DNA of 64,000 nucleotides from Streptomyces sp. NBC_00572. GTDB taxonomy: Bacteria; Actinomycetota; Actinomycetes; Streptomycetales; Streptomycetaceae. Below, piece after piece: positions 50,666-59,726 of the stretch (positions are counted from its first letter, which is position 1; each line of letters opens with the position of its first letter). A program made the position numbers and the translations under genes. The stretch spans positions 2,604,001 through 2,668,000 of the forward strand of contig NZ_JAPENX010000001.1 in the NCBI RefSeq assembly GCF_026341815.1. The letters are read 5' to 3'. The notes below the pieces were generated by a model that did not search any database, was not told where the DNA came from, and saw nothing but the letters and a program-made list of their open reading frames with translations.

Positions 50666-50970
50666 GATCGTGCGGCCGACGGGCCGGGTCGGGTGGCGCA
50701 GTCGGCCGGATCACACTGCGGGCGGGATCGTGCGCCGGGCCCGCCGACGGCTCCGGGCAGGTCGGCTTCCGGGTCCGGGCAGACCGGCGTCCGGCCGCGG
50801 GCCGACCCCCTTCCGGCCGCGGGCCGTCAGGCCCCGACCGAGGGCCGGCCATCGCGTCGGCCCCCGGGTCAGCCGTGGCGTCGGCCCCCGGGTCAGCCGT
50901 GGCGTCGGCCACCGCGTCGGCCGGATCGCACCCGGTGGCCGCCCGGTGGCCCGTCGGTATGCTCGCCGCC
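50666..50970. other. divergent cobN-cobG gap with 24-bp tandem repeat
   Basis: No gene is supported. Between 50856 and 50903 the unit GTCGGCCCCCGGGTCAGCCG + TGGC occurs twice, followed by two shortened copies (GTCGGCCACCGC, GTCGGCCGG). The rest consists of GC-rich words such as GGCCGCGGGCCG. A cobalamin riboswitch was looked for on the plus strand and not found, so cobG must be regulated otherwise. Confidence 0.5.
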
Positions 50971-52197
50971 ATGCCGCCCACCCCGCCCCCGCCGCCCGAC
51001 CCGGGCGAACCTCGCATACGGGACCGTGGCGACGCGTGCCCCGGGGCGCTGCGCCTGCACTCCGCCGACGACGGCCGCCTCGCCCGACTCCGCCTGCCCG
51101 GAGGCCGCTTGACGTCCCGTCAGGTAGAGCTCCTGGCGGACGCGGCGGAGACCCTGGGCGACGGACGGCTCAGCATCACCTCGCGCGGCAACGCGGAGCT
51201 GCGCGGCCTCTCCGAGGGCTGCGGGGCCGAGCTGGCGGCGCTCCTCGCCGAGGCGGGCCTGCTGCCCTCCCCCACGCACGAGCGCGTCCGCAACATCGTC
51301 GCCTCCCCGGCCGCCGGCCTCGACGGACTCGGCACCTCCGACGTGCAGTTGTGGGCCCGCGAGCTGGACGCGCTGCTGTGCGCCGCGCCCTGGGCGGCGG
51401 CGCTTTCCGGCCGATTCCTCTTCGTCCTCGACGACGGACGCGGTGACGTGGCCGGCCTCGGCGGGGATGTGACCTTGGTCGCAGTGACGTCCGGAGAGGC
51501 GGAACTGCACGTCGGCGGGCGGGCCGTCCGGCTCTCCGGCTCCGACGCGCCCGGCGCGGCCCTGGCTGTGGCGGGCGGGTTCCTCACCACGGCGCGGAAG
51601 GCCGGAACCGGGGCCTGGCGGGTCCGGGAACTCCCGGAGGGGTACGAGGTGGACGTGGCGGAGTCGGGGGTGACGGCGGAGCCCGTCCACACACCCGTAC
51701 TCCCCCACGGCTATCCCCCCTCCCCCGGCGTCCTGGGCCCCACCGCCCTCTCCGTGCTCGCGCCCCTCGGCCGTCTCACCGCCGCCCAGCTCCGGGCACT
51801 GCTCCCCGCCGAAGAGGTGCGGCTCACGCCGTGGCGCGGCGTCGTCGTGGTCGGGGCCGGCGCCGACCGGCTGCCCGCCCTCGACGCACACGGCCTGATC
51901 ACCCGTCCCGACTCCCCCTGGGCCGGTGTCACCGCCTGCACCGGGCGGCCAGGCTGCGCCAAGTCCCTCGCCGACGTCCGCGCGGACGCGGCCCCGCGCC
52001 CCGCACCCGGCCACGGGCACGGGCACGGCCCCGGCCTCCCCGTGCACTTCTCCGGCTGCGAGCGCCGCTGCGGACACCCGCACGGCGACTGGACCGACGT
52101 CCTCGCCACCGCCGGCGGCGACTACCTGGTGGACGGCGTCCCCACCCCCCGAACCGCCCTGCCCGAAGCCGTGACCACGGCCCGCACGACGAGATGA
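50971..52197 (+). CDS. cobG: precorrin-3B synthase CobG
   Basis: 408 residues from ATG at 50971 (an ATG 12 bp earlier is equally open). It is a nitrite/sulfite-reductase-fold protein: [12 protein letters not shown] in the first ferredoxin-like half, and the 4Fe-4S/sirohaem-type Cys pattern CTGRPGC (Cx5C) ... GCERRCG (Cx3C) in the second. A His/Gly-rich insert ([10 protein letters not shown]) lies between the two Cys pairs. CobG uses O2 to convert precorrin-3A to precorrin-3B, the step that defines the aerobic pathway. It overlaps cobH by ATGA. Confidence 0.9.
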   Translation: MPPTPPPPPDPGEPRIRDRGDACPGALRLHSADDGRLARLRLPGGRLTSRQVELLADAAETLGDGRLSITSRGNAELRGLSEGCGAELAALLAEAGLLPSPTHERVRNIVASPAAGLDGLGTSDVQLWARELDALLCAAPWAAALSGRFLFVLDDGRGDVAGLGGDVTLVAVTSGEAELHVGGRAVRLSGSDAPGAALAVAGGFLTTARKAGTGAWRVRELPEGYEVDVAESGVTAEPVHTPVLPHGYPPSPGVLGPTALSVLAPLGRLTAAQLRALLPAEEVRLTPWRGVVVVGAGADRLPALDAHGLITRPDSPWAGVTACTGRPGCAKSLADVRADAAPRPAPGHGHGHGPGLPVHFSGCERRCGHPHGDWTDVLATAGGDYLVDGVPTPRTALPEAVTTARTTR

Positions 52198-52847
52198 GCG
52201 AGAGCAACAGGATGTTCGACTACGAGAAGGACGGGGCGGAGATCTACCGCCAGTCCTTTGCCACGATCCGCGCCGAGGCGGATCTGGCGGGCCTGCCCGC
52301 CGACGTCGCCCAGGTGGCGGTCCGGATGATCCACGCCTGCGGCATGACCGACCTCGTCCAGGACATCGCGTACTCCCCCGGGGTCGTCGCGAACGCCCGC
52401 GCCGCGCTCCGCGCCGGTGCGCCGGTCCTCTGCGACGCCCAGATGGTCGCGAGCGGTGTCACCAGGCGTCGGCTGCCCGCCGACAACGAGGTGATCTGCA
52501 CCCTCTCCGACCCGTCCGTGCCGGCGCTCGCCGCCGACCTCGGCACCACCCGCTCCGCCGCCGCCCTCGAACTGTGGCGGGACCGCCTCGAAGGGTCCGT
52601 CGTCGCCATCGGCAACGCGCCGACCGCCCTCTTCCACCTCCTGCAGATGGTCGCGGACGGGGCCGGAAAGCCCGCCGCCGTCCTCGGCATACCGGTCGGC
52701 TTCATCGGCGCCGCCGAGTCCAAGGAGGCCCTGGCCGCGCAGCAGCTGGGCCTCGACTACCTCGTCGTACGGGGCCGGCGCGGCGGCAGCGCGATGACGG
52801 CCGCCGCCATCAACGCGATCGCCCACGAAGCGGAGATCCAGGCATGA
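52194..52847 (+). CDS. cobH: precorrin-8X methylmutase CobH
   Basis: 217 residues. The catalytic His is in [14 protein letters not shown]; further family segments are [20 protein letters not shown] and [18 protein letters not shown]. The enzyme moves the C11 methyl to C12, giving hydrogenobyrinate. A second start at MFDYEKDG (six codons on) is possible. It overlaps both neighbours (ATGA at each end), so cobG-cobH-cobIJ is one translationally coupled unit. Confidence 0.95.
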   Translation: MSESNRMFDYEKDGAEIYRQSFATIRAEADLAGLPADVAQVAVRMIHACGMTDLVQDIAYSPGVVANARAALRAGAPVLCDAQMVASGVTRRRLPADNEVICTLSDPSVPALAADLGTTRSAAALELWRDRLEGSVVAIGNAPTALFHLLQMVADGAGKPAAVLGIPVGFIGAAESKEALAAQQLGLDYLVVRGRRGGSAMTAAAINAIAHEAEIQA

Positions 52848-54352
52848 GCGAGACCGGAACAGAGGCCGTGAAGGGCAAGCTCTACGGCGTCGGGCTCGGC
52901 CCCGGCGACCCGAACCTGATGACGGTGGCCGCCGTGAAGGCCATCGCCGCCGCCGACGTCATCGCGTACCACTCGGCCCGCCACGGCCGTTCCATCGCCC
53001 GCTCGATCGCCGCCGAGCACCTCCGTGCGGACCACATCGAGGAGCGGCTGATGTACCCGCTCACGGTGGAGACCACGGACCACCCCGGCGGCTACCGGGG
53101 CGCGCTCGACGACTTCTACGAGGAGGCCTCGGCCCGCCTCGCCGCGCACCTCGACGCCGGCCGCACGGTCGCCGTCCTCGCCGAGGGCGACCCGCTGTTC
53201 TACGGCTCGTACCAGCACATGCACAAGCGGCTCGCGGACCGCTACGACACCACCGTCATCCCCGGTGTCACCTCGGTGTCCGCCGCCGCGGCCCGGCTCG
53301 GTGAGCCGCTGTGCGAGGCGGAGGAGGTCCTCACGATCATCCCCGGCACCCTGCCGGAGGACGAGCTGACGGCCCGCCTCGCGGGCACCGACTCGGCGGT
53401 CGTGATGAAGCTCGGCCGCACCTTCCCCGCCGTGAAGCGGGCCCTGGAGCGGGCCGGGCGGCTCGACGACGCCCGGTACGTGGAGCGCGCGTTCATGGCG
53501 GGCGAGCGGACCGGGGACCTCGTGGACGTCGACCCCGCGTCCGTCCCGTACTTCTCCGTCGCCGTGCTGCCCTCCCGCATCGACCGGGAACCCGCCGTAC
53601 GCGAGCGGGGCGAGGTCGTCGTCGTCGGCACCGGACCGGCCGGCGCGCCCTGGCTCACCCCCGAATCGCGCGGCGCGCTCGTCAACGCGGACGTCCTCGT
53701 CGGCTACACCACCTACCTGGACCGGGTGCCGGTGCTCCGCCCCGGGCAGATCCGGCACGGCTCCGACAACAAGGTCGAGTCCGAGCGTGCCGAGTTCGCC
53801 CTCGACCTGGCCCGCCGCGGCCACCGGGTCGCGGTCGTCTCCGGCGGCGACCCGGGCGTCTTCGCGATGGCCACGGCCGTCCTGGAGGTCGCCTGCGAGC
53901 CGGAGTACGCGGACGTGCCCGTACGGGTCCTCCCCGGGGTGACCGCCGCCAACGCGGCCGCCGCCGCCGCGGGCGCCCCCCTCGGCCACGACTACGCGAC
54001 CATCTCGCTCTCCGACCGGCTCAAGCCCTGGGACGTCATCGAGGCCCGGCTGCGCGCCGCGGCCGCCGCCGACCTGGTCCTCGCGCTCTACAACCCGGGA
54101 TCGAAGTCCCGTACCCACCAGGTGGCCGCCGCCCGCGACCTCCTGCTCGAACTCCGGTCGCCCGAGACCCCGGTGGTCGTCGCCCGTGATGTCGGCGGCC
54201 CCGAGCAGTCGGTCCGGGTGGTGACTCTGAAGGCCCTGGAGCCCTCCGAGGTCGACATGCGCACCCTGCTGCTCATCGGCTCCTCGCAGACGCGTGCGGT
54301 GGAGCGGGCCGACGGCCGGACGATCACGTGGACGCCGCGCCGCTACGGGTAG
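52844..54352 (+). CDS. cobIJ: fused CobI-CobJ: precorrin-2 C20- and precorrin-3B C17-methyltransferase
   Basis: 502 residues with two complete tetrapyrrole methylase domains. Residues ~10-245 are CobI ([37 protein letters not shown]). Residues ~260-500 are CobJ ([50 protein letters not shown]). Both SAM-binding GxGPG-type loops are intact. The fusion supplies methylations before and after the CobG step, which may pass precorrin-3A on directly. Such fusions are common in actinomycetes. Confidence 0.95.
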   Translation: MSETGTEAVKGKLYGVGLGPGDPNLMTVAAVKAIAAADVIAYHSARHGRSIARSIAAEHLRADHIEERLMYPLTVETTDHPGGYRGALDDFYEEASARLAAHLDAGRTVAVLAEGDPLFYGSYQHMHKRLADRYDTTVIPGVTSVSAAAARLGEPLCEAEEVLTIIPGTLPEDELTARLAGTDSAVVMKLGRTFPAVKRALERAGRLDDARYVERAFMAGERTGDLVDVDPASVPYFSVAVLPSRIDREPAVRERGEVVVVGTGPAGAPWLTPESRGALVNADVLVGYTTYLDRVPVLRPGQIRHGSDNKVESERAEFALDLARRGHRVAVVSGGDPGVFAMATAVLEVACEPEYADVPVRVLPGVTAANAAAAAAGAPLGHDYATISLSDRLKPWDVIEARLRAAAAADLVLALYNPGSKSRTHQVAAARDLLLELRSPETPVVVARDVGGPEQSVRVVTLKALEPSEVDMRTLLLIGSSQTRAVERADGRTITWTPRRYG

Positions 54353-54417
54353 GCGCGACGGGGCCTGCTGACGGGTGACCGACAGCGGGCCCACTGGCGG
54401 AGGAAGGTGCCGAGACC

Positions 54418-55215
54418 CTAGTCGCCCGGGCAATCGACGCGGACTGTCCCGCCGTCCGGGGAGAACGGCACTCCGGTGGGGCCGACGGCGTTGCGCAACT
54501 GCACCCAGGCCGCCGCTTCTTCCGGCGTCGCCGCCACCGGGACGCCCTCCGGGACCGGGGGGCGGCGGACGACGACGACCGGGAGGCCCGCCTCGCGGGC
54601 CGCGGTCAGTTTCGGGGCGGTCGCCGCGCCGCCGCTGTCCTTCGTCACCAGGACGTCGATCCGGTGGCGGGCGAGGATCTCCCGTTCGCCGTCCAGGGTG
54701 AACGGGCCCCGGTCGAGGAGGACCTCGGTGCGGGCCGGCATCGGGGCGTCCGGGGCGTCCACCGAGCGGACCAGGAACCACTCCGGGCGGTCCGCGAAGG
54801 CCGCGAGGCCCATCCGGCCCGTGGTCAGGAAGACCCGGTCGCCGAGGCCGTCCAGGGCCCCGGCCGCCTCCTCCAGGGACGCCACGGAGCGCCAGTCGTC
54901 GCCGTCCCCCGGGACCCAGCCGGGGCGGCGCAGCGCGAGCAGGGGAACATGGGCGGTGGCGGCCGCCCGGGCCGCGTTGAAGCTGATCCGCTCGGCGAAG
55001 GGATGCGTGGCGTCGATGACCGCGTCCACGGCGTGCGCGCCGATCCACTCCACGAGCCCGTCGACGCCCCCGAACCCGCCGATCCGGACCTCGCCCTCGG
55101 GCAGCCGGGGACTCGCCACCCGTCCCGCGAGGGAGCTGGTGACCCGGGCCCGGCCGTGCAGCAGGCCCGCGAGGGCGCGGGCCTCGGTGGTCCCCCCGAG
55201 AATGAGTATGTGCAC
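54418..55215 (-). CDS. cobK: precorrin-6A reductase CobK
   Basis: 265 residues. N-terminal nucleotide-binding strand MHILILGGTTEARALAGLL, middle DAVIDATHPFAERISFNAAR with the conserved THPFA, and C-terminal VLVTKDSGGAATAPKLTAAR, the CobK/CbiJ signature. It reduces precorrin-6A to dihydroprecorrin-6 with NADPH. The start lies only 12 bp from that of the divergent cbiD gene. The C-terminal ~30 residues extend beyond the usual family end. Confidence 0.93.
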   Translation of the reverse strand: MHILILGGTTEARALAGLLHGRARVTSSLAGRVASPRLPEGEVRIGGFGGVDGLVEWIGAHAVDAVIDATHPFAERISFNAARAAATAHVPLLALRRPGWVPGDGDDWRSVASLEEAAGALDGLGDRVFLTTGRMGLAAFADRPEWFLVRSVDAPDAPMPARTEVLLDRGPFTLDGEREILARHRIDVLVTKDSGGAATAPKLTAAREAGLPVVVVRRPPVPEGVPVAATPEEAAAWVQLRNAVGPTGVPFSPDGGTVRVDCPGD

Positions 55216-55227
55216 AGGAGCCTCTTC

Positions 55228-56352
55228 GTGACTTCAGGCGGCGGGCGTGAGGCCCAACTCAAGCACACCGGTCTCCGCCCGGGCTGGACCACGGGTGCCT
55301 GCGCGACGGCGGCCACGACGGCCGCGTACACGGCGCTCCTGACCGGCGACTTCCCGGACCCGGTGACCATCACGCTGCCGAAGGGCCAGACCCCGTCCTT
55401 CGCGCTGACGGCGGAGTCCCTCGACGCCGGTACGGCCATGGCCGCCGTGACCAAGGACGCGGGTGACGACCCGGACGTCACGCACGGGGCCGTGATCCGC
55501 TCGACGGTACGGCTCCTGCCGGCCGGCTCCGGCGTCGTCTTCCGGGCGGGCGAGGGCGTCGGCACGGTCACCCTGCCGGGGCTTCCCCTGGAGGTCGGCG
55601 AGCCGGCGATCAACCCGGTGCCCCGGCAGCTGATGCGGGAGCACGTGGCGGAGGTCGCGGCCCGGCACGGCGGGAGCGGCGACGTCGAGATCACCGTCTC
55701 CGTCGACAACGGAGCCGAGATCGCCCGCTCCACCTGGAACCCCCGGATCGGCATCCTGGGCGGCCTGTCGATCCTCGGCACGACGGGTGTCGTGGTCCCG
55801 TACTCGTGCTCGGCGTGGATCGACTCGATCCGCCGGGGTGTGGACGTGGCCCGCGCGGGCGGTCTGACGCATGTGGCGGGCTGCACGGGATCGACGTCCG
55901 AGCGGACCGTCTCCACCCTCTACGACCTGCCGGAGATCGCACTCCTCGACATGGGCGACTTCGCGGGCGCGGTCCTCAAGTACATCCGCCGCCACCCGGT
56001 CGACCGCCTCACGATCTGCGGCGGCTTCGCGAAGCTCTCCAAGCTGGCCGCCGGCCATCTGGACCTCCACTCGGCCCGCTCCCAGGTCGACAAGGGCTTC
56101 CTCGCCGACCTGGCCCGCACCGGCGGCGCCTCCGAGGCCCTCGCCGCGGAGATCGCCGAAGCCAACACGGGCCTCGCCGCGCTCCGCCTCTGCGAGGCCG
56201 CCGGCGTGCCCCTCGGCGACCTCGTCGCCGCCCGCGCCCGCGACGAGTCCCTCGCGGTCCTGCGGGGCGCTCCGGTGGCGGTGGACGTGATCTGCATCGA
56301 CCGGGCGGGGACGGTGGTGGGCCGGTCGGAGGCGGCGGGGCCGGGCGCGTAG
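55228..56352 (+). CDS. cbiD: CbiD: C1-methyltransferase of the corrin ring
   Basis: 374 residues from GTG at 55228; AGGAG lies 9 bp upstream. Family signatures: LRPGWTTGACATAATTAAYT near the N-terminus, PAINPVPRQLMREHVAEV, and GILGGLSILGTTGVVVPYS. It methylates C1 of (cobalt-)precorrin-5B with loss of acetaldehyde. CbiD belongs to the anaerobic route by origin; in genomes such as this it sits with CobG and CobN and stands in for CobF. No cobF gene is visible in the window. Confidence 0.93.
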   Translation: MTSGGGREAQLKHTGLRPGWTTGACATAATTAAYTALLTGDFPDPVTITLPKGQTPSFALTAESLDAGTAMAAVTKDAGDDPDVTHGAVIRSTVRLLPAGSGVVFRAGEGVGTVTLPGLPLEVGEPAINPVPRQLMREHVAEVAARHGGSGDVEITVSVDNGAEIARSTWNPRIGILGGLSILGTTGVVVPYSCSAWIDSIRRGVDVARAGGLTHVAGCTGSTSERTVSTLYDLPEIALLDMGDFAGAVLKYIRRHPVDRLTICGGFAKLSKLAAGHLDLHSARSQVDKGFLADLARTGGASEALAAEIAEANTGLAALRLCEAAGVPLGDLVAARARDESLAVLRGAPVAVDVICIDRAGTVVGRSEAAGPGA

Positions 56353-56383
56353 CCGCGGCGCCGCGGCCGCCTCCTGTCCGCGG

Positions 56384-57097
56384 TCAGGCCGTCGGGTAGC
56401 CGATCTCGGTCACGTCCTCGGCGAGGTCCGCGAGCGTCACCTCGGGGTTGAGGGCGGCGACGACCTCGGCCGTCAGCGGGCGCAGGGCGAGGAGGTGGCG
56501 AACCGCCTCGATGTCGACCGGGCGCTCGTAGTAGTCCGAAGCCCACTCCGCGTACGCCTCCGCCGAGCGGTCCGTCAGCAGGTGGAAGAGACGCCCGGAG
56601 CCGTCCGGGTCCTCGCCGTCCTCCAGGTCCGTGAACTCCACCGGGCCCGTGTGCCAGGCCGTGTCCGCGGGCTCGCGCCACAGGCAGGCGGTCGTCACGT
56701 GGACCCCGTCCTCGTCGGTGAACGCGGGCTCCGTCAGGTACTCCCGGAACGCCTCCGGGACCCCGTCGATCACCCCGGGCCAGGTCTGCCCGTCCGCGAG
56801 CGGCCCGAACGGGCTCATCGGCGACTCGTGGTCGAAGGCCCGCGCGAAAGCCCCCGCCGGCGAGAGGACGATCGTGTACTCGCCGCCCGAACCGTCCTTC
56901 ATCGACGCCAGCTGCTCGCGCTCCGACCAGTGGGCGTCGAAGGAGTAGTACCGGCTCTCCCACTCCGGGCAGAGCACGGCCTCCACCATCGCGAGCCCCC
57001 GGCTGTGGTCGCGCAGTTCCTCGATACCCGGCAGCGCCCGGGCCACGTCGTAGACAGTCACCCCTCCATGAGACCGCACGCCACTGACGGCCGACAT
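56384..57097 (-). CDS. conserved hypothetical protein
   Basis: 237 residues, acidic, without signal peptide or membrane helix. An alternative start is GTG at 57061 (VTVYDVARALPGIEELRDHS). Motif-like parts: ALPGIEELRDHSRGLAMVEA, WESRYYSFDAHWSEREQLAS and MKDGSGGEYTIVLSPAGAFA. It resembles the small streptomycete proteins with a SMI1-like fold in its Tyr/Trp/Asp-rich middle, but I cannot assign it. It lies between cbiD (convergent) and the bL37 gene (divergent). Confidence 0.65.
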   Translation of the reverse strand: MSAVSGVRSHGGVTVYDVARALPGIEELRDHSRGLAMVEAVLCPEWESRYYSFDAHWSEREQLASMKDGSGGEYTIVLSPAGAFARAFDHESPMSPFGPLADGQTWPGVIDGVPEAFREYLTEPAFTDEDGVHVTTACLWREPADTAWHTGPVEFTDLEDGEDPDGSGRLFHLLTDRSAEAYAEWASDYYERPVDIEAVRHLLALRPLTAEVVAALNPEVTLADLAEDVTEIGYPTA

Positions 57098-57159
57098 GCG
57101 GCCCCCCGGTCACGAACCTAGGCTTACCAGCACATACCCCCCGAGCGAGAGGGAGCCCC

Positions 57160-57234
57160 ATGGCCAAGCGAGGCAACAAGAGGCGCGCCCGCAAGAAGAA
57201 GAACGCCAATCACGGCAAGCGGCCGAACGCCTGA
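57160..57234 (+). CDS. ribosomal protein bL37, 24 residues
   Basis: ATG at 57160 to TGA at 57234, preceded by GAGAGGGAG at good distance. The peptide opens MAKRGNKRRARKKK and ends ANHGKRPNA, with 12 Lys/Arg in 24 residues. This matches the actinobacterial large-subunit protein bL37 found in mycobacterial ribosome structures, where the closing ANHGKRPN part is nearly invariant. It is easily missed because of its length. It stands alone between a hypothetical gene and a strong terminator, inside the cobalamin cluster but unrelated to it. Confidence 0.85.
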   Translation: MAKRGNKRRARKKKNANHGKRPNA

Positions 57235-57310
57235 TGTACGGCGCCTGGCTTACGGCGCCCGACGTACGGCGCTGACGTACGGCGCCCGACGTCGGAACAC
57301 CCGACGTCCA

Positions 57311-57354
57311 CGCGCCGGGGCCCCGGGGATCGGACTCCCCGGGGCCCCGGCGCG
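57311..57354. terminator. very strong bidirectional terminator
   Basis: Arms CGCGCCGGGGCCCCGGGGA and TCCCCGGGGCCCCGGCGCG around TCGGAC, perfect over 19 bp. It separates the bL37 gene (plus strand) from cobM (minus strand, ending at 57369). Between the bL37 stop and the hairpin, TACGGCGC occurs four times as a short direct repeat. Confidence 0.85.
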
Positions 57355-57368
57355 TGCGCAGACGGAGA

Positions 57369-58118
57369 TCAGCAGATGTGCCGGTCGCGCGCCGGGTCGT
57401 ACAGGTGGCTGTCGCGGAACTCCGAGGCCGCGAGCGTGCGGCCGACCAGGATGACGGCCGTCTTCGTGATGCCGGCCTCCTTCAGCTGGGCCGCGATGTC
57501 CGCCAGGGTGCCCCGCAGCACGATCTCGTCGGGGCGGCTGGCCATGGCGACGACCGCGGCCGGGCAGTCCGCGCCGTAGTGGGGGACGAGTTCCCCGACG
57601 ACCCGGTCCACATAACGGGCGGCCAGGTGGAGGACGAGCAGCGCGCCGCTGCGGCCCAGGGTCGCCAGGTCCTCGCCCTCCGGCATGGGCGTGGCCTGCT
57701 GCGCGATGCGGGTGAGGATGACGGTCTGGCCGACCGTCGGGACGGTCAGCTCCCGCTTCAGCGCGGCAGCGGCCGCGGCGAAGGCCGGGACGCCGGGGAC
57801 GACCTCGTACGGGATGCCCGCGGCGTCCAGGCGTCGCATCTGCTCGGCCATCGCGCTGAACACCGACGGGTCGCCCGAGTGCAGCCGGGCCACGTCCTGC
57901 CCTGCCTCGTGGGCGGCGGCGATCTCGGCGACGATCCCGTCCAGGTCCATCCGCGCCGTGTCGACGAGCTTCGCGTCCGGCGGGCACTCGGCGAGCAACT
58001 CGACGGGGACGAGGGAACCGGCGTACAGGCAGACCCCGCACTTCGCGAGCGTCCGCGCGCCGCGCACGGTGATCAGGTCGGCCGCGCCGGGGCCCGCGCC
58101 GATGAAGTAGACGGTCAT
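57369..58118 (-). CDS. cobM: precorrin-4 C11-methyltransferase CobM
   Basis: 249 residues, one tetrapyrrole methylase domain: [53 protein letters not shown] and the closing [19 protein letters not shown]. The last part ([13 protein letters not shown]) is the normal CobM end. It methylates C11 of precorrin-4 with SAM. Its ATG overlaps the stop of cobL (ATGA), so cobL-cobM form an operon ending at the terminator at 57311. Confidence 0.95.
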   Translation of the reverse strand: MTVYFIGAGPGAADLITVRGARTLAKCGVCLYAGSLVPVELLAECPPDAKLVDTARMDLDGIVAEIAAAHEAGQDVARLHSGDPSVFSAMAEQMRRLDAAGIPYEVVPGVPAFAAAAAALKRELTVPTVGQTVILTRIAQQATPMPEGEDLATLGRSGALLVLHLAARYVDRVVGELVPHYGADCPAAVVAMASRPDEIVLRGTLADIAAQLKEAGITKTAVILVGRTLAASEFRDSHLYDPARDRHIC

Positions 58119-59338
58119 GCTTCCTCTTCCTTGGTGACGGACCACTGGGTGACCGGCATCGCCTGGCGCCAGCCGGTGAAGCCGCCGACGGGGACCGCGG
58201 CGGCGACGGCGAGCCGGATCAGTTCGCCGCCGTGGCGGCGGTAGCGGTCGGCGAGCAGCGCCTCGGATTCCAGCGTCACGGTGTTGGCGACGAGCCGGCC
58301 GCCGGCCGGGAGCGCGTCCCAGCAGGCGTCGAGGAGGCCGGGTGCGGTGAGGCCGCCACCGATGAAGATCGCGTCGGGGGCGTCCAGGCCGGTGAGGGCG
58401 GCGGGCGCCGGGCCCGTGACCACCCGCAGGCCGGGGACGCCGAGGGCGTCGGCGTTCCGCTCGATCCGCGCCGCGCGTTCCGGTGACTTCTCGACCGCGA
58501 GCGCCCGGCAGGAGCGGTGCGTCCGCATCCATTCGATGCCGATGGAGCCGGAGCCGCCGCCGATGTCCCAGAGGAGTTCGCCGGGCGCGGGCGCGAGGGC
58601 GGCGAGCGTGGCGGCCCGTACGTACCGCTTGGTGAGCTGCCCGTCGTGTTCGTACGCCTCGTCCGGCAGTCCGGGCACGGCGCCGAGCCGGAGCGCGTCC
58701 GGGTCCCGTACGCAGTCGAGCGCGAGGACATGGAGCGCGTCGGTCCGCTCGTACGGCCAGTCGGCGGCGGTCGCGTCGAGGAGCCGCTCACGGGGCCCGC
58801 CGAGCTGTTCGAGGACCCGGACGCGGGTGCCGCCCCAGCCGGTCTCCCGGAGCAGGGCCGCGACCCGGGCGGGGGTCTCGGGGCCTTCGCCGAGGACGAG
58901 GAGCCTGCGCCCCGGGTGGAGCGCGGCGGACAGCGCGGCGAGCGGCCGGGCGACGAGCGAGACGGTCTCGACGGCCTCCAGGGGCCAGCCGAGGCGGGCG
59001 GAGGCGTACGAGACGGAGGAGGGGTGCGGGTGGATCCGGAGGCGGTCGGCGCCGACGCTTTCGGCGAGGGTGCGGCCGATGCCGTAGAAGGACGGGTCAC
59101 CGCTGGCGAGGACCGCGATGGTCCGGCCCTGGTGGGCGGCGAGCAGTCCGGGGACGGCCGGGCGGAGCGGGGAGGGCCAGGTGATCCGCTCGCCGGGGCA
59201 GTCGTCGCCGGGCAGCAGGTCGAGCTGACGGGGGGCGCCGATCAGGACCTCGGCGTCGCGCAGGACGCGGCGGGAACCCTCGGGGAGCCCGTCCCAGCCG
59301 TCCGCGCCGATTCCGACGACCGCTATCGCACCGTTCAC
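58115..59338 (-). CDS. cobL: precorrin-6Y C5,15-methyltransferase (decarboxylating) CobL
   Basis: 407 residues from GTG at 59338. Two fused enzymes: residues ~1-200 are the CbiE-like tetrapyrrole methylase ([37 protein letters not shown]), residues ~215-400 the CbiT-like Rossmann methylase ([18 protein letters not shown], then [15 protein letters not shown]). It methylates C5 and C15 and decarboxylates the C12 acetate. No strong Shine-Dalgarno is visible. It is upstream of cobM. Confidence 0.94.
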   Translation of the reverse strand: MNGAIAVVGIGADGWDGLPEGSRRVLRDAEVLIGAPRQLDLLPGDDCPGERITWPSPLRPAVPGLLAAHQGRTIAVLASGDPSFYGIGRTLAESVGADRLRIHPHPSSVSYASARLGWPLEAVETVSLVARPLAALSAALHPGRRLLVLGEGPETPARVAALLRETGWGGTRVRVLEQLGGPRERLLDATAADWPYERTDALHVLALDCVRDPDALRLGAVPGLPDEAYEHDGQLTKRYVRAATLAALAPAPGELLWDIGGGSGSIGIEWMRTHRSCRALAVEKSPERAARIERNADALGVPGLRVVTGPAPAALTGLDAPDAIFIGGGLTAPGLLDACWDALPAGGRLVANTVTLESEALLADRYRRHGGELIRLAVAAAVPVGGFTGWRQAMPVTQWSVTKEEEA

Positions 59339-59421
59339 CTGCGTGACTTTACGTGAGGGCCGTTTTCCGGCGGTACGTGGCGGGTCCCACTCGGGCGGCC
59401 TCGTCGGCGTCGGGCGGGCCG

Positions 59422-59550
59422 CTACTTCTCGGCGTGCTGCCCCACGTAGAACAGGATCCAGACGAAGCCGGCGAACGCGTGCGTCGCGAAGACGTAGACG
59501 AAGACGCGGAGCATCACTCCGCGCTCTTTCCAGCGCTCCAGGTCGGTCAT
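59422..59550 (-). CDS. DUF6126 family small membrane protein
   Basis: 42 residues from ATG at 59550: MTDLERWKERGVMLRVFVYV, then one membrane helix (ATHAFAGFVWILFYVG) and QHAEK. The short charged N-terminus plus single helix is the complete DUF6126 layout. Function unknown; it is frequent in streptomycetes. Longer readings to 59685 run through the tandem repeat and are rejected. Confidence 0.75.
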   Translation of the reverse strand: MTDLERWKERGVMLRVFVYVFATHAFAGFVWILFYVGQHAEK

Positions 59551-59590
59551 GCGCTCCAGGGTACGGGCCGGGGCGCGCTCGGTACGGGCC

Positions 59591-59659
59591 GGAACAGACC
59601 AAGGGATGGCACCGGAACAGACGAAGGGGTGGCACCGGAATAGACGGAGGGGTGGCACC
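59591..59659. repeat. three tandem copies of a 23-bp unit
   Basis: Units at 59591, 59614 and 59637 follow GGAACAGACSAAGGGRTGGC + ACC, with one to three differences each. They lie in the gap between the DUF6126 gene and the promoter of the flavin monooxygenase. The copies are exact in length, so slippage or a multi-site regulator are both possible. Confidence 0.8.
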
Positions 59660-59672
59660 GTTGAGCGGGATA

Positions 59673-59686
59673 GTTTAAGCTTCAAC
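59673..59686. promoter_or_regulatory. near-perfect palindrome before the LLM monooxygenase
   Basis: GTTTAAGCTTCAAC: outer GTT/AAC and inner AAGCTT are complementary, with one mismatched pair between. It lies 40 bp upstream of the start and is preceded by TTGAGC, so it probably overlaps the promoter and is an operator. The cognate regulator is not adjacent. Confidence 0.5.
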
Positions 59687-59726
59687 CACTAGCCGCGAGG
59701 CACCAGGCATGCGAGAGGTGAGCACG

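Noticed and set aside
50671..50958. Second cobalamin riboswitch in front of cobG
   Set aside because: No B12-box (GCCACTGTGA-like) or core sequence on the plus strand; only GC-rich tandem repeats.
59591..59659. CRISPR-like array
   Set aside because: Three 23-bp units follow each other without spacers and no cas gene is near.
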